A stretch of 32,373 nt of DNA, taken from NCBI GenBank assembly GCA_910585735.1, contig CAJUEU010000001.1, positions 35,645 through 68,017 of the forward strand, read 5' to 3'. Within the stretch, counting starts at the first letter, position 1. Each line of letters begins with the position of its first letter. This DNA comes from an uncultured Oscillospiraceae bacterium. GTDB taxonomy: Bacteria > Bacillota > Clostridia > Oscillospirales > Oscillospiraceae. Below are positions 7,601-15,100 of this stretch, piece after piece. Under the pieces are notes generated by a model. It made no database searches. It had not been told where the DNA came from and was given only the letters and a program-made list of their open reading frames with translations. A program made the position numbers and the translations under genes.

Positions 7601-8247
7601 TGCTTATGTTCCTTTTGATATGCGGCGCACCACTCTTTGACACAGCACTTATCACAGTATGGATTGGTCCTTGCGGTACAGACTGCCCTGCCGTGAAGGA
7701 CCAGCCGATGGCAGAAGTCGTTGGATTCCTCGGGAGGAAGGAGCTTGCGGAGTTGCTCTTCCACCTTGCCCGGATCCTTGGTTCCATCGGTGAGACCCAG
7801 ACGGCCTGAAATACGGATACAGTGGGTATCGGCAATAACGACCCCGGGGGTATGGTAGATGTCGCCCAAAATCAGATTGGCGGTTTTCCGCCCTACACCG
7901 GGGAGCTTCAACAGATCCTCCATATTGTCTGGGACCTTACCGCCAAAATCGGAGAGGATCATTTGCGCGGCGCCTACAATGTCCTTGGCCTTGGCCCGGA
8001 AGAAGCCGCAGGAGTGGATGAGCTCCTCCACCTCATGCACGTCGGCTTCGGCAAAGGCCTCCAAAGTGGGAAAGCGGGCATAGAGGGCGGGGGTGATTTG
8101 GTTGACCCGCTCGTCGGTACACTGAGCGGAGAGCCGCACGGAAAACAGCAGCTCATGGGGCTTGGGATATTGAAGGGAGCAGATCCCTTCAGGATATTCC
8201 TTTTTCAGGGCTTCAACAATATGGACCGCCTGTTCTTTCTTTCTCAT
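7597..8247 (-). CDS. nth: Endonuclease III (base-excision repair DNA glycosylase/AP lyase)
   Basis: A 216-residue HhH-GPD superfamily enzyme that removes oxidised pyrimidines and nicks AP sites by beta-elimination. The helix-hairpin-helix is LPGVGRKTAN with catalytic Lys121, and the catalytic aspartate is Asp140 in VIADTHCIRI. The N-terminal LLFSVRLSAQCTDERVN is the standard family block. The C-terminal 4Fe-4S loop has Cys190, 198, 201 and 207. The first spacing is C-x7-C rather than the usual C-x6-C, with an extra adjacent Cys202; cluster binding is likely but unusual in detail. AAGGGGG lies upstream of the ATG. It is divergent from glyA with overlapping promoters. Confidence 0.96.
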   Translation of the reverse strand: MRKKEQAVHIVEALKKEYPEGICSLQYPKPHELLFSVRLSAQCTDERVNQITPALYARFPTLEAFAEADVHEVEELIHSCGFFRAKAKDIVGAAQMILSDFGGKVPDNMEDLLKLPGVGRKTANLILGDIYHTPGVVIADTHCIRISGRLGLTDGTKDPGKVEEQLRKLLPPEESNDFCHRLVLHGRAVCTARTNPYCDKCCVKEWCAAYQKEHKQ

Positions 8248-8261
8248 GGCGTGATTCCCCC

Positions 8262-8290
8262 TTGCAATTACAATGAAACTATTTTATCAT
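8262..8290 (+). promoter_or_regulatory. Sigma-A promoter for glyA
   Basis: TTGCAA (8262-8267) and TATCAT (8285-8290) are separated by exactly 17 bases, each one or two mismatches from consensus. The predicted start of transcription is about 40 bases upstream of the glyA ATG. Confidence 0.7.
8281..8289 (-). promoter_or_regulatory. Extended -10 promoter for nth
   Basis: On the minus strand the sequence reads TGATAAAAT, an extended -10 element, about 34 bases before the nth start. It physically overlaps the -10 box of the opposing glyA promoter (8285-8290). Confidence 0.5.
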
Positions 8291-8336
8291 AGAAGAGGAA
8301 AAAAGGCTACAAGAAAAAATGAGGAGGATCCCAATC

Positions 8337-9581
8337 ATGTTGAAGGAAATGATGGACTACCTGTCGGACTATGACCCGGAGCTGGCGGCTGCTGTCAAGG
8401 CGGAATATGGCCGTCAGCAGCGTAATATTGAGCTTATTGCCTCGGAAAATTTTACATCTCCCGCAGTGATGCTGGCCCAGGGCAGTGTGCTGACAAACAA
8501 GTATGCCGAGGGCTATCCCGGAAAGCGCTATTACGGCGGCTGCCAGTTTGTGGATCTGGCCGAGGAGCTGGCCCGGAAGCGGGCAAGGGAGCTGTTTGGG
8601 GCAGACCATGTGAATGTTCAGCCCCACTCAGGGGCGCAGGCCAACTATGCCGTCTATGCCGCGCTCTGTCAGTTGGGGGATACTGTGCTGGGGATGGATC
8701 TTTCCAACGGCGGGCATTTGACCCACGGTTCCCCAGTGAACTACTCGGGAAAGAACTACCATATTATTTCCTATGGTGTGGGAGAAGATGGCCGCATTGA
8801 CTACGATCAGGTGCGGGACTTGGCCCGGCGGGAGAAGCCCCGAATGATTTTGGCGGGAGCCTCGGCCTATCCTCGGATCATTGATTTTGCCGCCTTTGCC
8901 GACATTGCCCATGAGGTGGGGGCCTATCTTTTTGTGGACATGGCGCACATTGCCGGGCTGGTAGCGGCTGGGCTTCACCCCTCTCCCGTGCCCTATGCCG
9001 ATGTGGTGACCACAACGACCCACAAGACCCTCCGGGGGCCCCGGGGCGGCATGATCCTTTGTAAGGAGGAGCTGGCCAAGAAAATTGATTCCGCGATTTT
9101 CCCGGGCAGTCAGGGCGGACCCCTGGAGCACGTGATCGCCGCCAAAGCGGTAGCGTTGGGAGAGGCCCTGAATCCGGAATTCAAAACCTATCAGGCACAG
9201 GTGGTAAAAAACGCCGCAGCACTGGCCCAGGGACTTTTGGCCGAAGGATTGAAGCTTGTCTCGGGCGGCACGGACAATCATCTGATGCTTCTGGACCTGC
9301 GGGGGACCGGGGTCACAGGAAAAGAACTGGAGCGCCGGCTGGATGAGGTGAACATTACGGCGAACAAGAACGCCGTGCCCGGAGACCCAGAGAAGCCCAC
9401 CGTGACCAGCGGCCTTCGCTTGGGGACTCCTGCCGCCACCACCCGTGGCTTTAAGGAGGAGGAGATGGCTGTTATTGCCAAGTGCATTGCCCTGGCAGTC
9501 AGGGATTTTGACGCCCAAGCGGATCACATCCGGGCCCAGGTGGCGGAGCTCACCACAAATTATCCTCTTTACGAGGGCTAA
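8337..9581 (+). CDS. glyA: Serine hydroxymethyltransferase
   Basis: A 414-residue PLP enzyme interconverting serine and glycine with transfer of a one-carbon unit to tetrahydrofolate. The N-terminal block IELIASENFTS, the YGGCQFVD substrate region and the PLP-lysine segment TTTTHKTLRGPRGG (Lys230) are all present, as are the conserved DMAHIAGLVAAG and SQGGP. Two starts compete. The ATG at 8337 has GAGGAGG ending 9 bases upstream, while the ATG at 8319 contains that same ribosome site within its own first codons, so 8337 is chosen. The next gene starts 4 bases after the stop, so glyA heads an operon with the DUF2161 and HhH genes. Confidence 0.98.
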   Translation: MLKEMMDYLSDYDPELAAAVKAEYGRQQRNIELIASENFTSPAVMLAQGSVLTNKYAEGYPGKRYYGGCQFVDLAEELARKRARELFGADHVNVQPHSGAQANYAVYAALCQLGDTVLGMDLSNGGHLTHGSPVNYSGKNYHIISYGVGEDGRIDYDQVRDLARREKPRMILAGASAYPRIIDFAAFADIAHEVGAYLFVDMAHIAGLVAAGLHPSPVPYADVVTTTTHKTLRGPRGGMILCKEELAKKIDSAIFPGSQGGPLEHVIAAKAVALGEALNPEFKTYQAQVVKNAAALAQGLLAEGLKLVSGGTDNHLMLLDLRGTGVTGKELERRLDEVNITANKNAVPGDPEKPTVTSGLRLGTPAATTRGFKEEEMAVIAKCIALAVRDFDAQADHIRAQVAELTTNYPLYEG

Positions 9582-9585
9582 GAAA

Positions 9586-10278
9586 ATGGTACTGTTGGAG
9601 CAAGATTTGTACGCCCCGGTGCGGGATTATCTGGAAAGCCTTGGCTATGAGGTAAAAGGTGAGGTCAAGAGCTGCGACATGACCGCCTTACGGGATGGGG
9701 AGCTCATTGTGGTGGAGCTGAAACGGGGCTTCACTTTGGAGCTGATCTATCAGGCGATGGACCGCCAGCGGATCGCGGATGGGGTCTATGTAGCGGTCCC
9801 TCTGCCCAAACGGGGGTATCGGGCGCCTCATATTCAGGAGATGGAGGCACTTTGCCGCCGGCTGGAGTTGGGGCTTATCTATGTTGGCTTTACTGAAAAG
9901 GGACTCTCTCAGGTGGATGTGGCCGTTCACCCCAAGGAGGCTGCCCGGCCCAGGCGGGACAAGAAGCGGCGGCTGGCAGTGATCCGGGAGCATGAAAGTC
10001 GTACCGGGAGCAATAATACCGGCGGGGTCACTCGACGCAAGATCCTGACGGCCTACAAAGAGCAAGCGCTTCAGACGGCCCGCATTTTGCGGGAGAGTGG
10101 TCCCATGCAGGCGTCGGAGGTCAAAAAGGCGGGCGGACCATCAAATGCAACTTCTATACTGAGCCGAAATGTGCTGGGGTGGTTTGGCCGTGAGCCGGCT
10201 CCCGGTGGAAGCCGCTATCTTTACCAGGTTACCGCCAAAGGGCTTGCCGCGCTGGAGGAATATCGGGAATTTTTGTGA
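9586..10278 (+). CDS. DUF2161-type PD-(D/E)XK phosphodiesterase-like protein with C-terminal winged helix
   Basis: A 230-residue protein. Residues about 1-125 resemble the DUF2161 family, described as a putative PD-(D/E)XK nuclease-like fold. The visible active-site pattern is an aspartate in SCDMTAL followed by ELIVVELKRGF, that is D-(x)n-E-x-K, with a preceding helix LYAPVRDYLESLGY. A basic linker (RPRRDKKRR) near residue 128 leads to a C-terminal helical region (about 145-230) that looks like a winged helix-turn-helix (LRESGPMQASEVKKAGG, then a strand-like RYLYQVT). The start is 4 bases after the glyA stop, with GAGGG in the end of glyA as ribosome site. DNA or RNA cleavage is plausible but unproven, and no partner methylase or helicase is adjacent. 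It could act in repair with the following HhH protein. Confidence 0.75.
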   Translation: MVLLEQDLYAPVRDYLESLGYEVKGEVKSCDMTALRDGELIVVELKRGFTLELIYQAMDRQRIADGVYVAVPLPKRGYRAPHIQEMEALCRRLELGLIYVGFTEKGLSQVDVAVHPKEAARPRRDKKRRLAVIREHESRTGSNNTGGVTRRKILTAYKEQALQTARILRESGPMQASEVKKAGGPSNATSILSRNVLGWFGREPAPGGSRYLYQVTAKGLAALEEYREFL

Positions 10279-10294
10279 GAAGGGAAGTCGGACC

Positions 10295-10546
10295 ATGGAA
10301 ACCGACCTTTTGACGATCCCAGGGGTTGGGAAAAATATGAAGAAGCATTTGGAGTCCATCGGGGTCTCCTGTGTAGAGGAGCTGGTAGGAAGGGACCCGG
10401 AGGAGCTGTATGCTCTGGACTGCGCCCGATTTCCTGGGGAAACCTTAGACCGCTGCTGCCTCTATGTCTACCGCCTTGCGGTGGCCTATGCGGAGGGACG
10501 GGCGGATACCCCGGAAAAGCAGAAGTGGTGGAACTATCAGGACTGA
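10295..10546 (+). CDS. Small helix-hairpin-helix protein (Cdd1/'pathogenicity locus' family)
   Basis: An 83-residue protein whose first 25 residues contain a helix-hairpin-helix, LTIPGVGKNMKKHLESIG, a non-specific DNA-binding motif. The following EELYALDC and RCCLYVYRLAVAYAEG with terminal KWWNYQD match the small Cdd1-type proteins found widely in Firmicutes, whose role is unknown. It starts 16 bases after the DUF2161 gene with AAGGGA upstream, so it belongs to the same operon. A strong hairpin follows. Despite the family name, nothing here suggests virulence. A DNA-processing role shared with its nuclease-like neighbour is an inference from context. Confidence 0.8.
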   Translation: METDLLTIPGVGKNMKKHLESIGVSCVEELVGRDPEELYALDCARFPGETLDRCCLYVYRLAVAYAEGRADTPEKQKWWNYQD

Positions 10547-10590
10547 AAAAAGTATCCCCGGCGGATCACTCCGCCGGGGATACTTTGTAA
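10544..10590. terminator. Strong bidirectional terminator
   Basis: A 17-bp perfect stem (10549-10565 with 10570-10586) with loop TCAC lies between convergent genes. On the minus strand it runs into TTTTTT, a strong terminator for the membrane-protein gene. On the plus strand the stem ends in CTTTGT. Confidence 0.92.
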
Positions 10591-10597
10591 GTAAGGA

Positions 10598-11413
10598 TCA
10601 GGAGAATGCGATAAGCAAAAATCCGCCTACATTGAGCAAAAGGGAAAGGGCAAGACCAACACAGCACAGGATGAAGCCCGGAACCGGCTTGCCCCCGGTC
10701 TCCTTGGGCTTGGGAGCGGAGATCAGTCCGATGACAGAAAGGATCAGGCCCGCAATGAAGAGCCAGGAGAAGACAATGCTCAGGATGCCCAAAGTTTTGC
10801 TGCTTTTTGCGCCGGAAGCGATGGCTTCGTTGGCCATCCGTTCCCTCAGTTCACCGTTTTCCGCAGTGACTTTTTGGGCCAGGGTACCGGCAAAATGGGC
10901 AAAGGCCTCACACTCCTCTTGCTGAAGAATGTTGAAGTGATGGAAGCGGTCGCTTTTCAGATTTTGTGCGGTCACATAGAATTCCACCGGGTTTTGGCCA
11001 TCCTTGTTTCGGATGGTCATATAGACCTCTTTGAGCTGATCCTGCTTTTTTACCTCGCGGATCTCAGCCACACCGATATTTTCGCTGGTAATAAGAGCGG
11101 GCTGCTGGGGGAGGATCTGGTCCTTCTCAAATTTCAGAGGAACAATAAACATCCGGGCGGCGTCAAAGGCGATGCCGTAAGAGTAATAGTAAGTAGTGGT
11201 CCGGCGGCCATAGGTCTCGCTGCGCTCGTAGTGGGCGTAGGCTACCTTGTAACCGCTTTCACCGGGCAGGACCTTGCGAATGGCCTCCTTCAGCTTTTCC
11301 ATGTCCTCGCCGGTCTGGAGGGCAGCCAGATTTTTTTGCCGCCTGATGAGGGTGTATATGGCAAATACTGCCACAATGGCGACAACCAGCCAAACTGCCT
11401 GAGGATTCTTCAT
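10598..11413 (-). CDS. Conserved-looking membrane protein of unknown function
   Basis: A 271-residue protein I do not recognise. Residues about 7-23 form an N-terminal transmembrane helix followed by RRQK. A soluble domain of about 180 residues has a tyrosine-rich strand segment (TTTYYYSYGIAF) and resembles a PH-like or DUF-type cytoplasmic domain, but this is only an impression. Residues about 207-232 and 246-271 form two more hydrophobic helices joined by a short PKPKETGGKP loop, reminiscent of DUF4190-like hairpins. The ribosome site AAGGA lies 7 bases before the ATG. It follows the amidohydrolase by 44 bases with no hairpin between them, so the two are probably co-transcribed, and it is ended by a strong terminator. 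Confidence 0.75.
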   Translation of the reverse strand: MKNPQAVWLVVAIVAVFAIYTLIRRQKNLAALQTGEDMEKLKEAIRKVLPGESGYKVAYAHYERSETYGRRTTTYYYSYGIAFDAARMFIVPLKFEKDQILPQQPALITSENIGVAEIREVKKQDQLKEVYMTIRNKDGQNPVEFYVTAQNLKSDRFHHFNILQQEECEAFAHFAGTLAQKVTAENGELRERMANEAIASGAKSSKTLGILSIVFSWLFIAGLILSVIGLISAPKPKETGGKPVPGFILCCVGLALSLLLNVGGFLLIAFS

Positions 11414-11457
11414 AGAGCATTCCTTCTTTCTGATTTTTTCTGTCTTGATTGATTTTA

Positions 11458-12603
11458 TTATCCAACGACCTTTTGGCCATTGACAATAACAGCGGCGATT
11501 GTGGAATCGCTGACCAGGGGATCGCCCTTGGTCAGCACCACATCAGCATCCTTTCCAATTTCCAGGGAACCTACCCGGTCCTCAATACCCAGATGCCTGG
11601 CGGGATTGATGGTGATGGCCTGGAGGGCGGCAAAAGGATCCATACCAGCTTTGGCGGCCAGACCAGCGCACAGGGGAAGATACTCCTGGGGGATCACCGA
11701 ATTATCTGTGATGATACTGACCTGCACCCCAGCCTCAGAGAGGACCTTGGGAGTCTCAAAGCTCTTGTTCACCAGTTCGATCTTGCTGGCGCCGGTCAGG
11801 GTGGGTCCCACAGCGGCGGGAAAGCCGGAGGCGGCGACCACATCAGGGATCAGATGGCCCTCGGTGCAGTGCTCCAGAGTCATTTTGACTCCAAACTCTT
11901 TGGCAATGCGGATGGCGGTACAGATATCGTCGGCCCGGTGGGCATGGGCCTTCAGGGGGATCTCGCCCTTAAGGACAGGGACCAGAGCTTCCATCTTCAT
12001 ATCATACTTGGGCTGCTTGGTAATGTCATTGCCGGCGGCCTCCTTCCGAGCAAGATAATCCTGGGCGGCGAACAGCATTTCACGCAGCTTGGAGGCGGTG
12101 GTCATCCGGGAGGAATCACTTTTATTCTGGTAGCAACGCTTGGGGTTTTCACCAAAGGCACATTTCATGGCCACCGGGTCCCTGACCACCATGTCATCCA
12201 CGCAGTGGCCATAGGTCTTGACGGCGAAGAAGGTGCCGCCCAGCACGTTGGCACTGCCAGGGCCGGTGCCCACGGTGGTGACACCGCCGGCCAGAGCCTT
12301 GCCCACTCCCAACTCCTGGGGGTTAAAGCCGTCGATGCCGCGGAGCTGAGAGGAAACGATGTCGTTCATCTCATTATAGTCCCGCCCCTCGTAGCCCATG
12401 CCGTAATTGTCCAGACCCAGGTGGCTGTGGGCGTCAATAAAGCCGGGATAGACACGCAGTCCGATGACGTCTATGACTTCCTCACCAGCCTTGGGGGAGA
12501 GGTCAGGGGCGATTTCCGCGATCCTTCCGTTTTCCAGCCGCAGGTCAGCCTCATAGGGTTCTCGGTGTACGCAATCGTACACCATGCCGTGTTTAATCAG
12601 CAT
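11458..12603 (-). CDS. Imidazolonepropionase-like amidohydrolase
   Basis: A 381-residue metal-dependent hydrolase of the amidohydrolase superfamily (COG1228-like). The metal-binding HxH is at residues 59 and 61 (FIDAHSHLGL). Later ligands are visible in KAHAHRADD, TLEHCTEGH and the ITDNSVIP aspartate, and the C-terminal GSLEIGKDADVVL is the usual composite beta-domain. It probably hydrolyses a cyclic amide or a dipeptide-like substrate. No hut genes are nearby, so true imidazolonepropionase activity is not supported. Of two ATGs, 12609 is only one base from AGGAGG, whereas 12603 is 7 bases away and gives MLIKHG, typical of the family, so 12603 is chosen. It is divergent from rarA. Confidence 0.88.
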   Translation of the reverse strand: MLIKHGMVYDCVHREPYEADLRLENGRIAEIAPDLSPKAGEEVIDVIGLRVYPGFIDAHSHLGLDNYGMGYEGRDYNEMNDIVSSQLRGIDGFNPQELGVGKALAGGVTTVGTGPGSANVLGGTFFAVKTYGHCVDDMVVRDPVAMKCAFGENPKRCYQNKSDSSRMTTASKLREMLFAAQDYLARKEAAGNDITKQPKYDMKMEALVPVLKGEIPLKAHAHRADDICTAIRIAKEFGVKMTLEHCTEGHLIPDVVAASGFPAAVGPTLTGASKIELVNKSFETPKVLSEAGVQVSIITDNSVIPQEYLPLCAGLAAKAGMDPFAALQAITINPARHLGIEDRVGSLEIGKDADVVLTKGDPLVSDSTIAAVIVNGQKVVG

Positions 12604-12633
12604 ACACATGCCTCCTTTGAGATAGGTAAATCT

Positions 12634-12639
12634 ATTATA
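12634..12639 (-). promoter_or_regulatory. -10 element for the amidohydrolase operon
   Basis: A perfect TATAAT reads on the minus strand 31 bases before the start codon. The region 17 bases further upstream (TTTCCT) is a poor -35, so the promoter may need an activator or be weak. Confidence 0.5.
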
Positions 12640-12670
12640 TCGGATTCCGAAGGAAAAGGAAAGAGGCAAC

Positions 12671-12699
12671 TTGCCAAATGTTGTATGCCGTGGTACAAT
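12671..12699 (+). promoter_or_regulatory. Sigma-A promoter for rarA
   Basis: TTGCCA (12671-12676) and TACAAT (12694-12699) are spaced by exactly 17 bases, about 39 bases upstream of the rarA ATG. This leaves a short leader with GGAAGGAGGAGG. Confidence 0.75.
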
Positions 12700-12737
12700 T
12701 GATTTACACACATTGAGTATGGAAGGAGGAGGCACCT

Positions 12738-14009
12738 ATGTCCTACCGCCCCTTGGCAGACGAGATAAGACCCCAGGCTTTGGACGAGGTGGTGGGCCAA
12801 AAGCATATATTGGGCGAGGGTGGTCTTCTCCGCCGCATCATTGAGGGGGGGACCATCCCCAATCTGATTTTCTATGGTCCCTCCGGCACGGGGAAAACCA
12901 CCGTGGCAAATATTATCGCCAAGCGGACCAACCGAACGCTCCGCCGACTCAATGCTACCAACGCCTCCCTTTCGGATGTGAAGGATGTCATTGCCGAAGT
13001 GGGGACCTTGATGGCCCCTGATGGGGTGCTTTTATACCTGGATGAGATCCAGTATTTCAATAAAAAGCAGCAGCAATCTTTGCTGGAGGTCATTGAAAGC
13101 GGGGATGTAACGCTCATTGCTTCTACTACGGAGAATCCTTATTTCTATGTTTATAACGCTGTCCTCTCCCGGTCCAGCGTTTTTGAGTTCAAGCCCCTTT
13201 CGGCGGATGATCTGCTTCCCGCTGTGGAGCGGGGCTTTCGCCTTATGGGAGAGCGGCTGGCCGCCAAGCCCAAGCTGGAGAAGGGCGTAGCGGAACACAT
13301 TGCTCTGGCCTGCGGAGGGGACTGCCGCAAAGCTATGAACGCGGTGGAACTCCTGATGAATTCGGCAACTCGAAAAGGAAAAACCTTGACAGTTACGTTG
13401 TCGGACGCCCAGGCGGTGGCCCAGCGTTCGGCCATGCGGTATGATCGGGAGGGAGACGACCACTACGATATTGCTTCTGCCCTTATGAAGTCTCTTCGGG
13501 GAAGTGATCCAGATGCCGCCCTCCACTACCTTGCCAGGCTGCTGGAGGCAGGGGATATGATCACTGCCATCCGGCGGCTCCTTTGTTCGGCCAGCGAGGA
13601 TGTGGGGATGGCGTATCCCCAAGCGGTCCCCATTGTGAAGGCCTGTGTGGACAACGCGCTTCAACTGGGGCTGCCCGAAGCTCAGCTTCCTTTGGCACAG
13701 GCGGCTATTTTGCTTGCTACAGCTCCCAAATCCAATACAGTGGTGGAGGCCATTGGCGCTGCCCGGGCTGACGTGCGCGCGGGCAAGACGGGGGAATATC
13801 CCCGGCATCTTCAGAATGTTCATGCCGATTCCGCGGGTATGGAACGGGACCAAGGCTATCTTTATCCTCACCTCTTTCCTGGGCATTGGGTCAAGCAGCA
13901 ATATCTTCCTGATATCCTTCTGGGGACCCAATATTATCATTTTGGTGATAATAAAAACGAGCAGGCGGCCCGGCTGTATTGGGAGAAAATCAAGGGCGAG
14001 GAACAATAA
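12738..14009 (+). CDS. rarA: Replication-associated recombination protein A (RarA/MgsA AAA+ ATPase)
   Basis: A 423-residue cytoplasmic AAA+ ATPase related to clamp loaders. It acts at stalled replication forks and interacts with SSB in known members. The N-terminus SYRPLADEIRPQALDEVVGQ is diagnostic. Walker A is GPSGTGKTT (about residue 52), Walker B LLYLDEIQYF (about 100), and sensor 1 lies in STTENP. The C-terminal half (about 230-420) carries the MgsA tetramerisation region, including GGDCRKAMNAVELL and the terminal PGHWVKQQYLP. AGGAGG precedes the ATG. It is transcribed alone and ends in a perfect palindromic terminator shared with the convergent S1-domain gene. Confidence 0.96.
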   Translation: MSYRPLADEIRPQALDEVVGQKHILGEGGLLRRIIEGGTIPNLIFYGPSGTGKTTVANIIAKRTNRTLRRLNATNASLSDVKDVIAEVGTLMAPDGVLLYLDEIQYFNKKQQQSLLEVIESGDVTLIASTTENPYFYVYNAVLSRSSVFEFKPLSADDLLPAVERGFRLMGERLAAKPKLEKGVAEHIALACGGDCRKAMNAVELLMNSATRKGKTLTVTLSDAQAVAQRSAMRYDREGDDHYDIASALMKSLRGSDPDAALHYLARLLEAGDMITAIRRLLCSASEDVGMAYPQAVPIVKACVDNALQLGLPEAQLPLAQAAILLATAPKSNTVVEAIGAARADVRAGKTGEYPRHLQNVHADSAGMERDQGYLYPHLFPGHWVKQQYLPDILLGTQYYHFGDNKNEQAARLYWEKIKGEEQ

Positions 14010-14040
14010 AAAGGAACCGCCCGCGGGCGGTTCCTTTTAT
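14005..14040. terminator. Bidirectional terminator between rarA and S1-domain gene
   Basis: A 14-bp perfect inverted repeat (14009-14022 with 14025-14038) starts inside the rarA stop codon and ends 2 bases from the S1 gene stop. A-tract and T-tract on the two sides make it work in both directions. Confidence 0.9.
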
Positions 14041-14985
14041 CTATGGGACAAATATGGTCTCTCCGCCGGCCTTTTGGCAGATCTCCGGGGCATACCGCCA
14101 TCGGTCCAATCTTCCGCTGCTAATAAAGTAGCTGAAAGCAGGTGGAGACTCCTCAAAGGGAAGGCGGTCAATGACCAAAAGCTTGATCTTCATGCGGTCG
14201 GGGAGGATGGACTTGATAAATACAGATACCCGATCTCCCTCAGATAGTTGCTCGGTGCGTTCCGCAAGGCCGGAAAGGTTTGGAGTCAGCTCAATAAAGG
14301 TACCGTATTCCTTGATCCCCCGGACCCGTCCAGTTACCACAGACCCTGGATGGAAAAGCTCTGCGTTTTCTGTCCAGGTGCCCAGCAATTCCCGGTGGGT
14401 AAGTATTATTCGGCGGTTTTGGCGGTCCAGACCCAGAACGGCGGCGCAAATCCTTTGTCCCACCTGGAGCCGCTCCTTGGGGTGGGCAATACGGGATATG
14501 CTCAGGCGGTCCACTCCAATCAGAGAGGGGACGCCGCATCCAATGTCCACAAAAGCGCCAAAGGGTTCCAGATGGGTGACCAGAGCGGGGACGATTTGCC
14601 CTGGCTGCCATCGTTCCAACATTTCGTTCAGGGCCATCTCCTGTGCCTGGCGCCGGGAAAGAAGAAGGGAAGCGCCATTGCGCTCCTGATTGACAGAAAT
14701 CACTATAAAGGAAATTGGCTTTCCGACAAGGGAAAGAATCGCAATATCCCGTGTGGTGCCTTCCGCAATGCCCAGAGCGGTCTCCTCTCGGGGAATACGT
14801 CCCACAAAAGGTCCGACCTGGACAAGAAGCTCATGTTTTTCATTGCATAGGAGGACGATACCTTCCAAAATGGTCCTGTCGACTCTGGCCCGGGCCAAAG
14901 ACTCTACCGTAGCGCATGCGTCAGTATTTTCCGGCGAGTGAAGCAGCCAACCTTCTGGGTAATAATGTTTTGTCACCGAAATCAT
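14041..14985 (-). CDS. S1-domain RNA-binding protein (ribosomal protein S1-like)
   Basis: A 314-residue protein built from OB-fold S1 repeats. Residues about 35-110 form a divergent first repeat. Residues about 125-195 form a good S1 domain (PGQIVPALVTHLEPFGAFVDIG, later SLIGVDRLS). Residues about 205-270 form another (PGSVVTGRVRGIKEYGTFIEL, later LSGLAERTE). Such proteins bind mRNA or single-stranded RNA; whether this one is a ribosomal S1 or an accessory factor cannot be decided. Start choice is uncertain: the ATG at 14985 touches AGAAAGG directly, while a GTG three codons later (14976) has the same site at 9 bases and may be the real start. The longer open frame upstream crosses the opposing DUF951 gene and is rejected. 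Confidence 0.82.
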   Translation of the reverse strand: MISVTKHYYPEGWLLHSPENTDACATVESLARARVDRTILEGIVLLCNEKHELLVQVGPFVGRIPREETALGIAEGTTRDIAILSLVGKPISFIVISVNQERNGASLLLSRRQAQEMALNEMLERWQPGQIVPALVTHLEPFGAFVDIGCGVPSLIGVDRLSISRIAHPKERLQVGQRICAAVLGLDRQNRRIILTHRELLGTWTENAELFHPGSVVTGRVRGIKEYGTFIELTPNLSGLAERTEQLSEGDRVSVFIKSILPDRMKIKLLVIDRLPFEESPPAFSYFISSGRLDRWRYAPEICQKAGGETIFVP

Positions 14986-15046
14986 CCTTTCTGTCTGGCG
15001 CCCTGAGGTCTCACTGCTTTTACTATATGCGTTGGGACAACTTGAA

Positions 15047-15075
15047 TTGACAGTAAGGGCACAGATGCCTATAAT
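15047..15075 (+). promoter_or_regulatory. Perfect consensus sigma-A promoter for the DUF951 gene
   Basis: TTGACA (15047-15052), a 17-base spacer and TATAAT (15070-15075) match consensus at all 12 positions. The start codon follows 25 bases later, leaving a leader of roughly 18 bases that contains AGAAAGGA. Confidence 0.88.
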
Positions 15076-15100
15076 TGATAGAAGAAAGGATGGATGATGA

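Noticed and set aside
8628..9527. A 299-codon minus-strand frame
   Set aside because: Antisense to glyA, with no recognisable domain or translation signal.
9586..10546. DUF2161 and HhH genes as a restriction or anti-phage module
   Set aside because: No methyltransferase, helicase, toxin-antitoxin or integrase is adjacent, and the genes are embedded behind housekeeping glyA.
11449..12702. A 417-codon plus-strand frame
   Set aside because: Complementary to the amidohydrolase; GC-rich codon structure of the real gene keeps this frame open.
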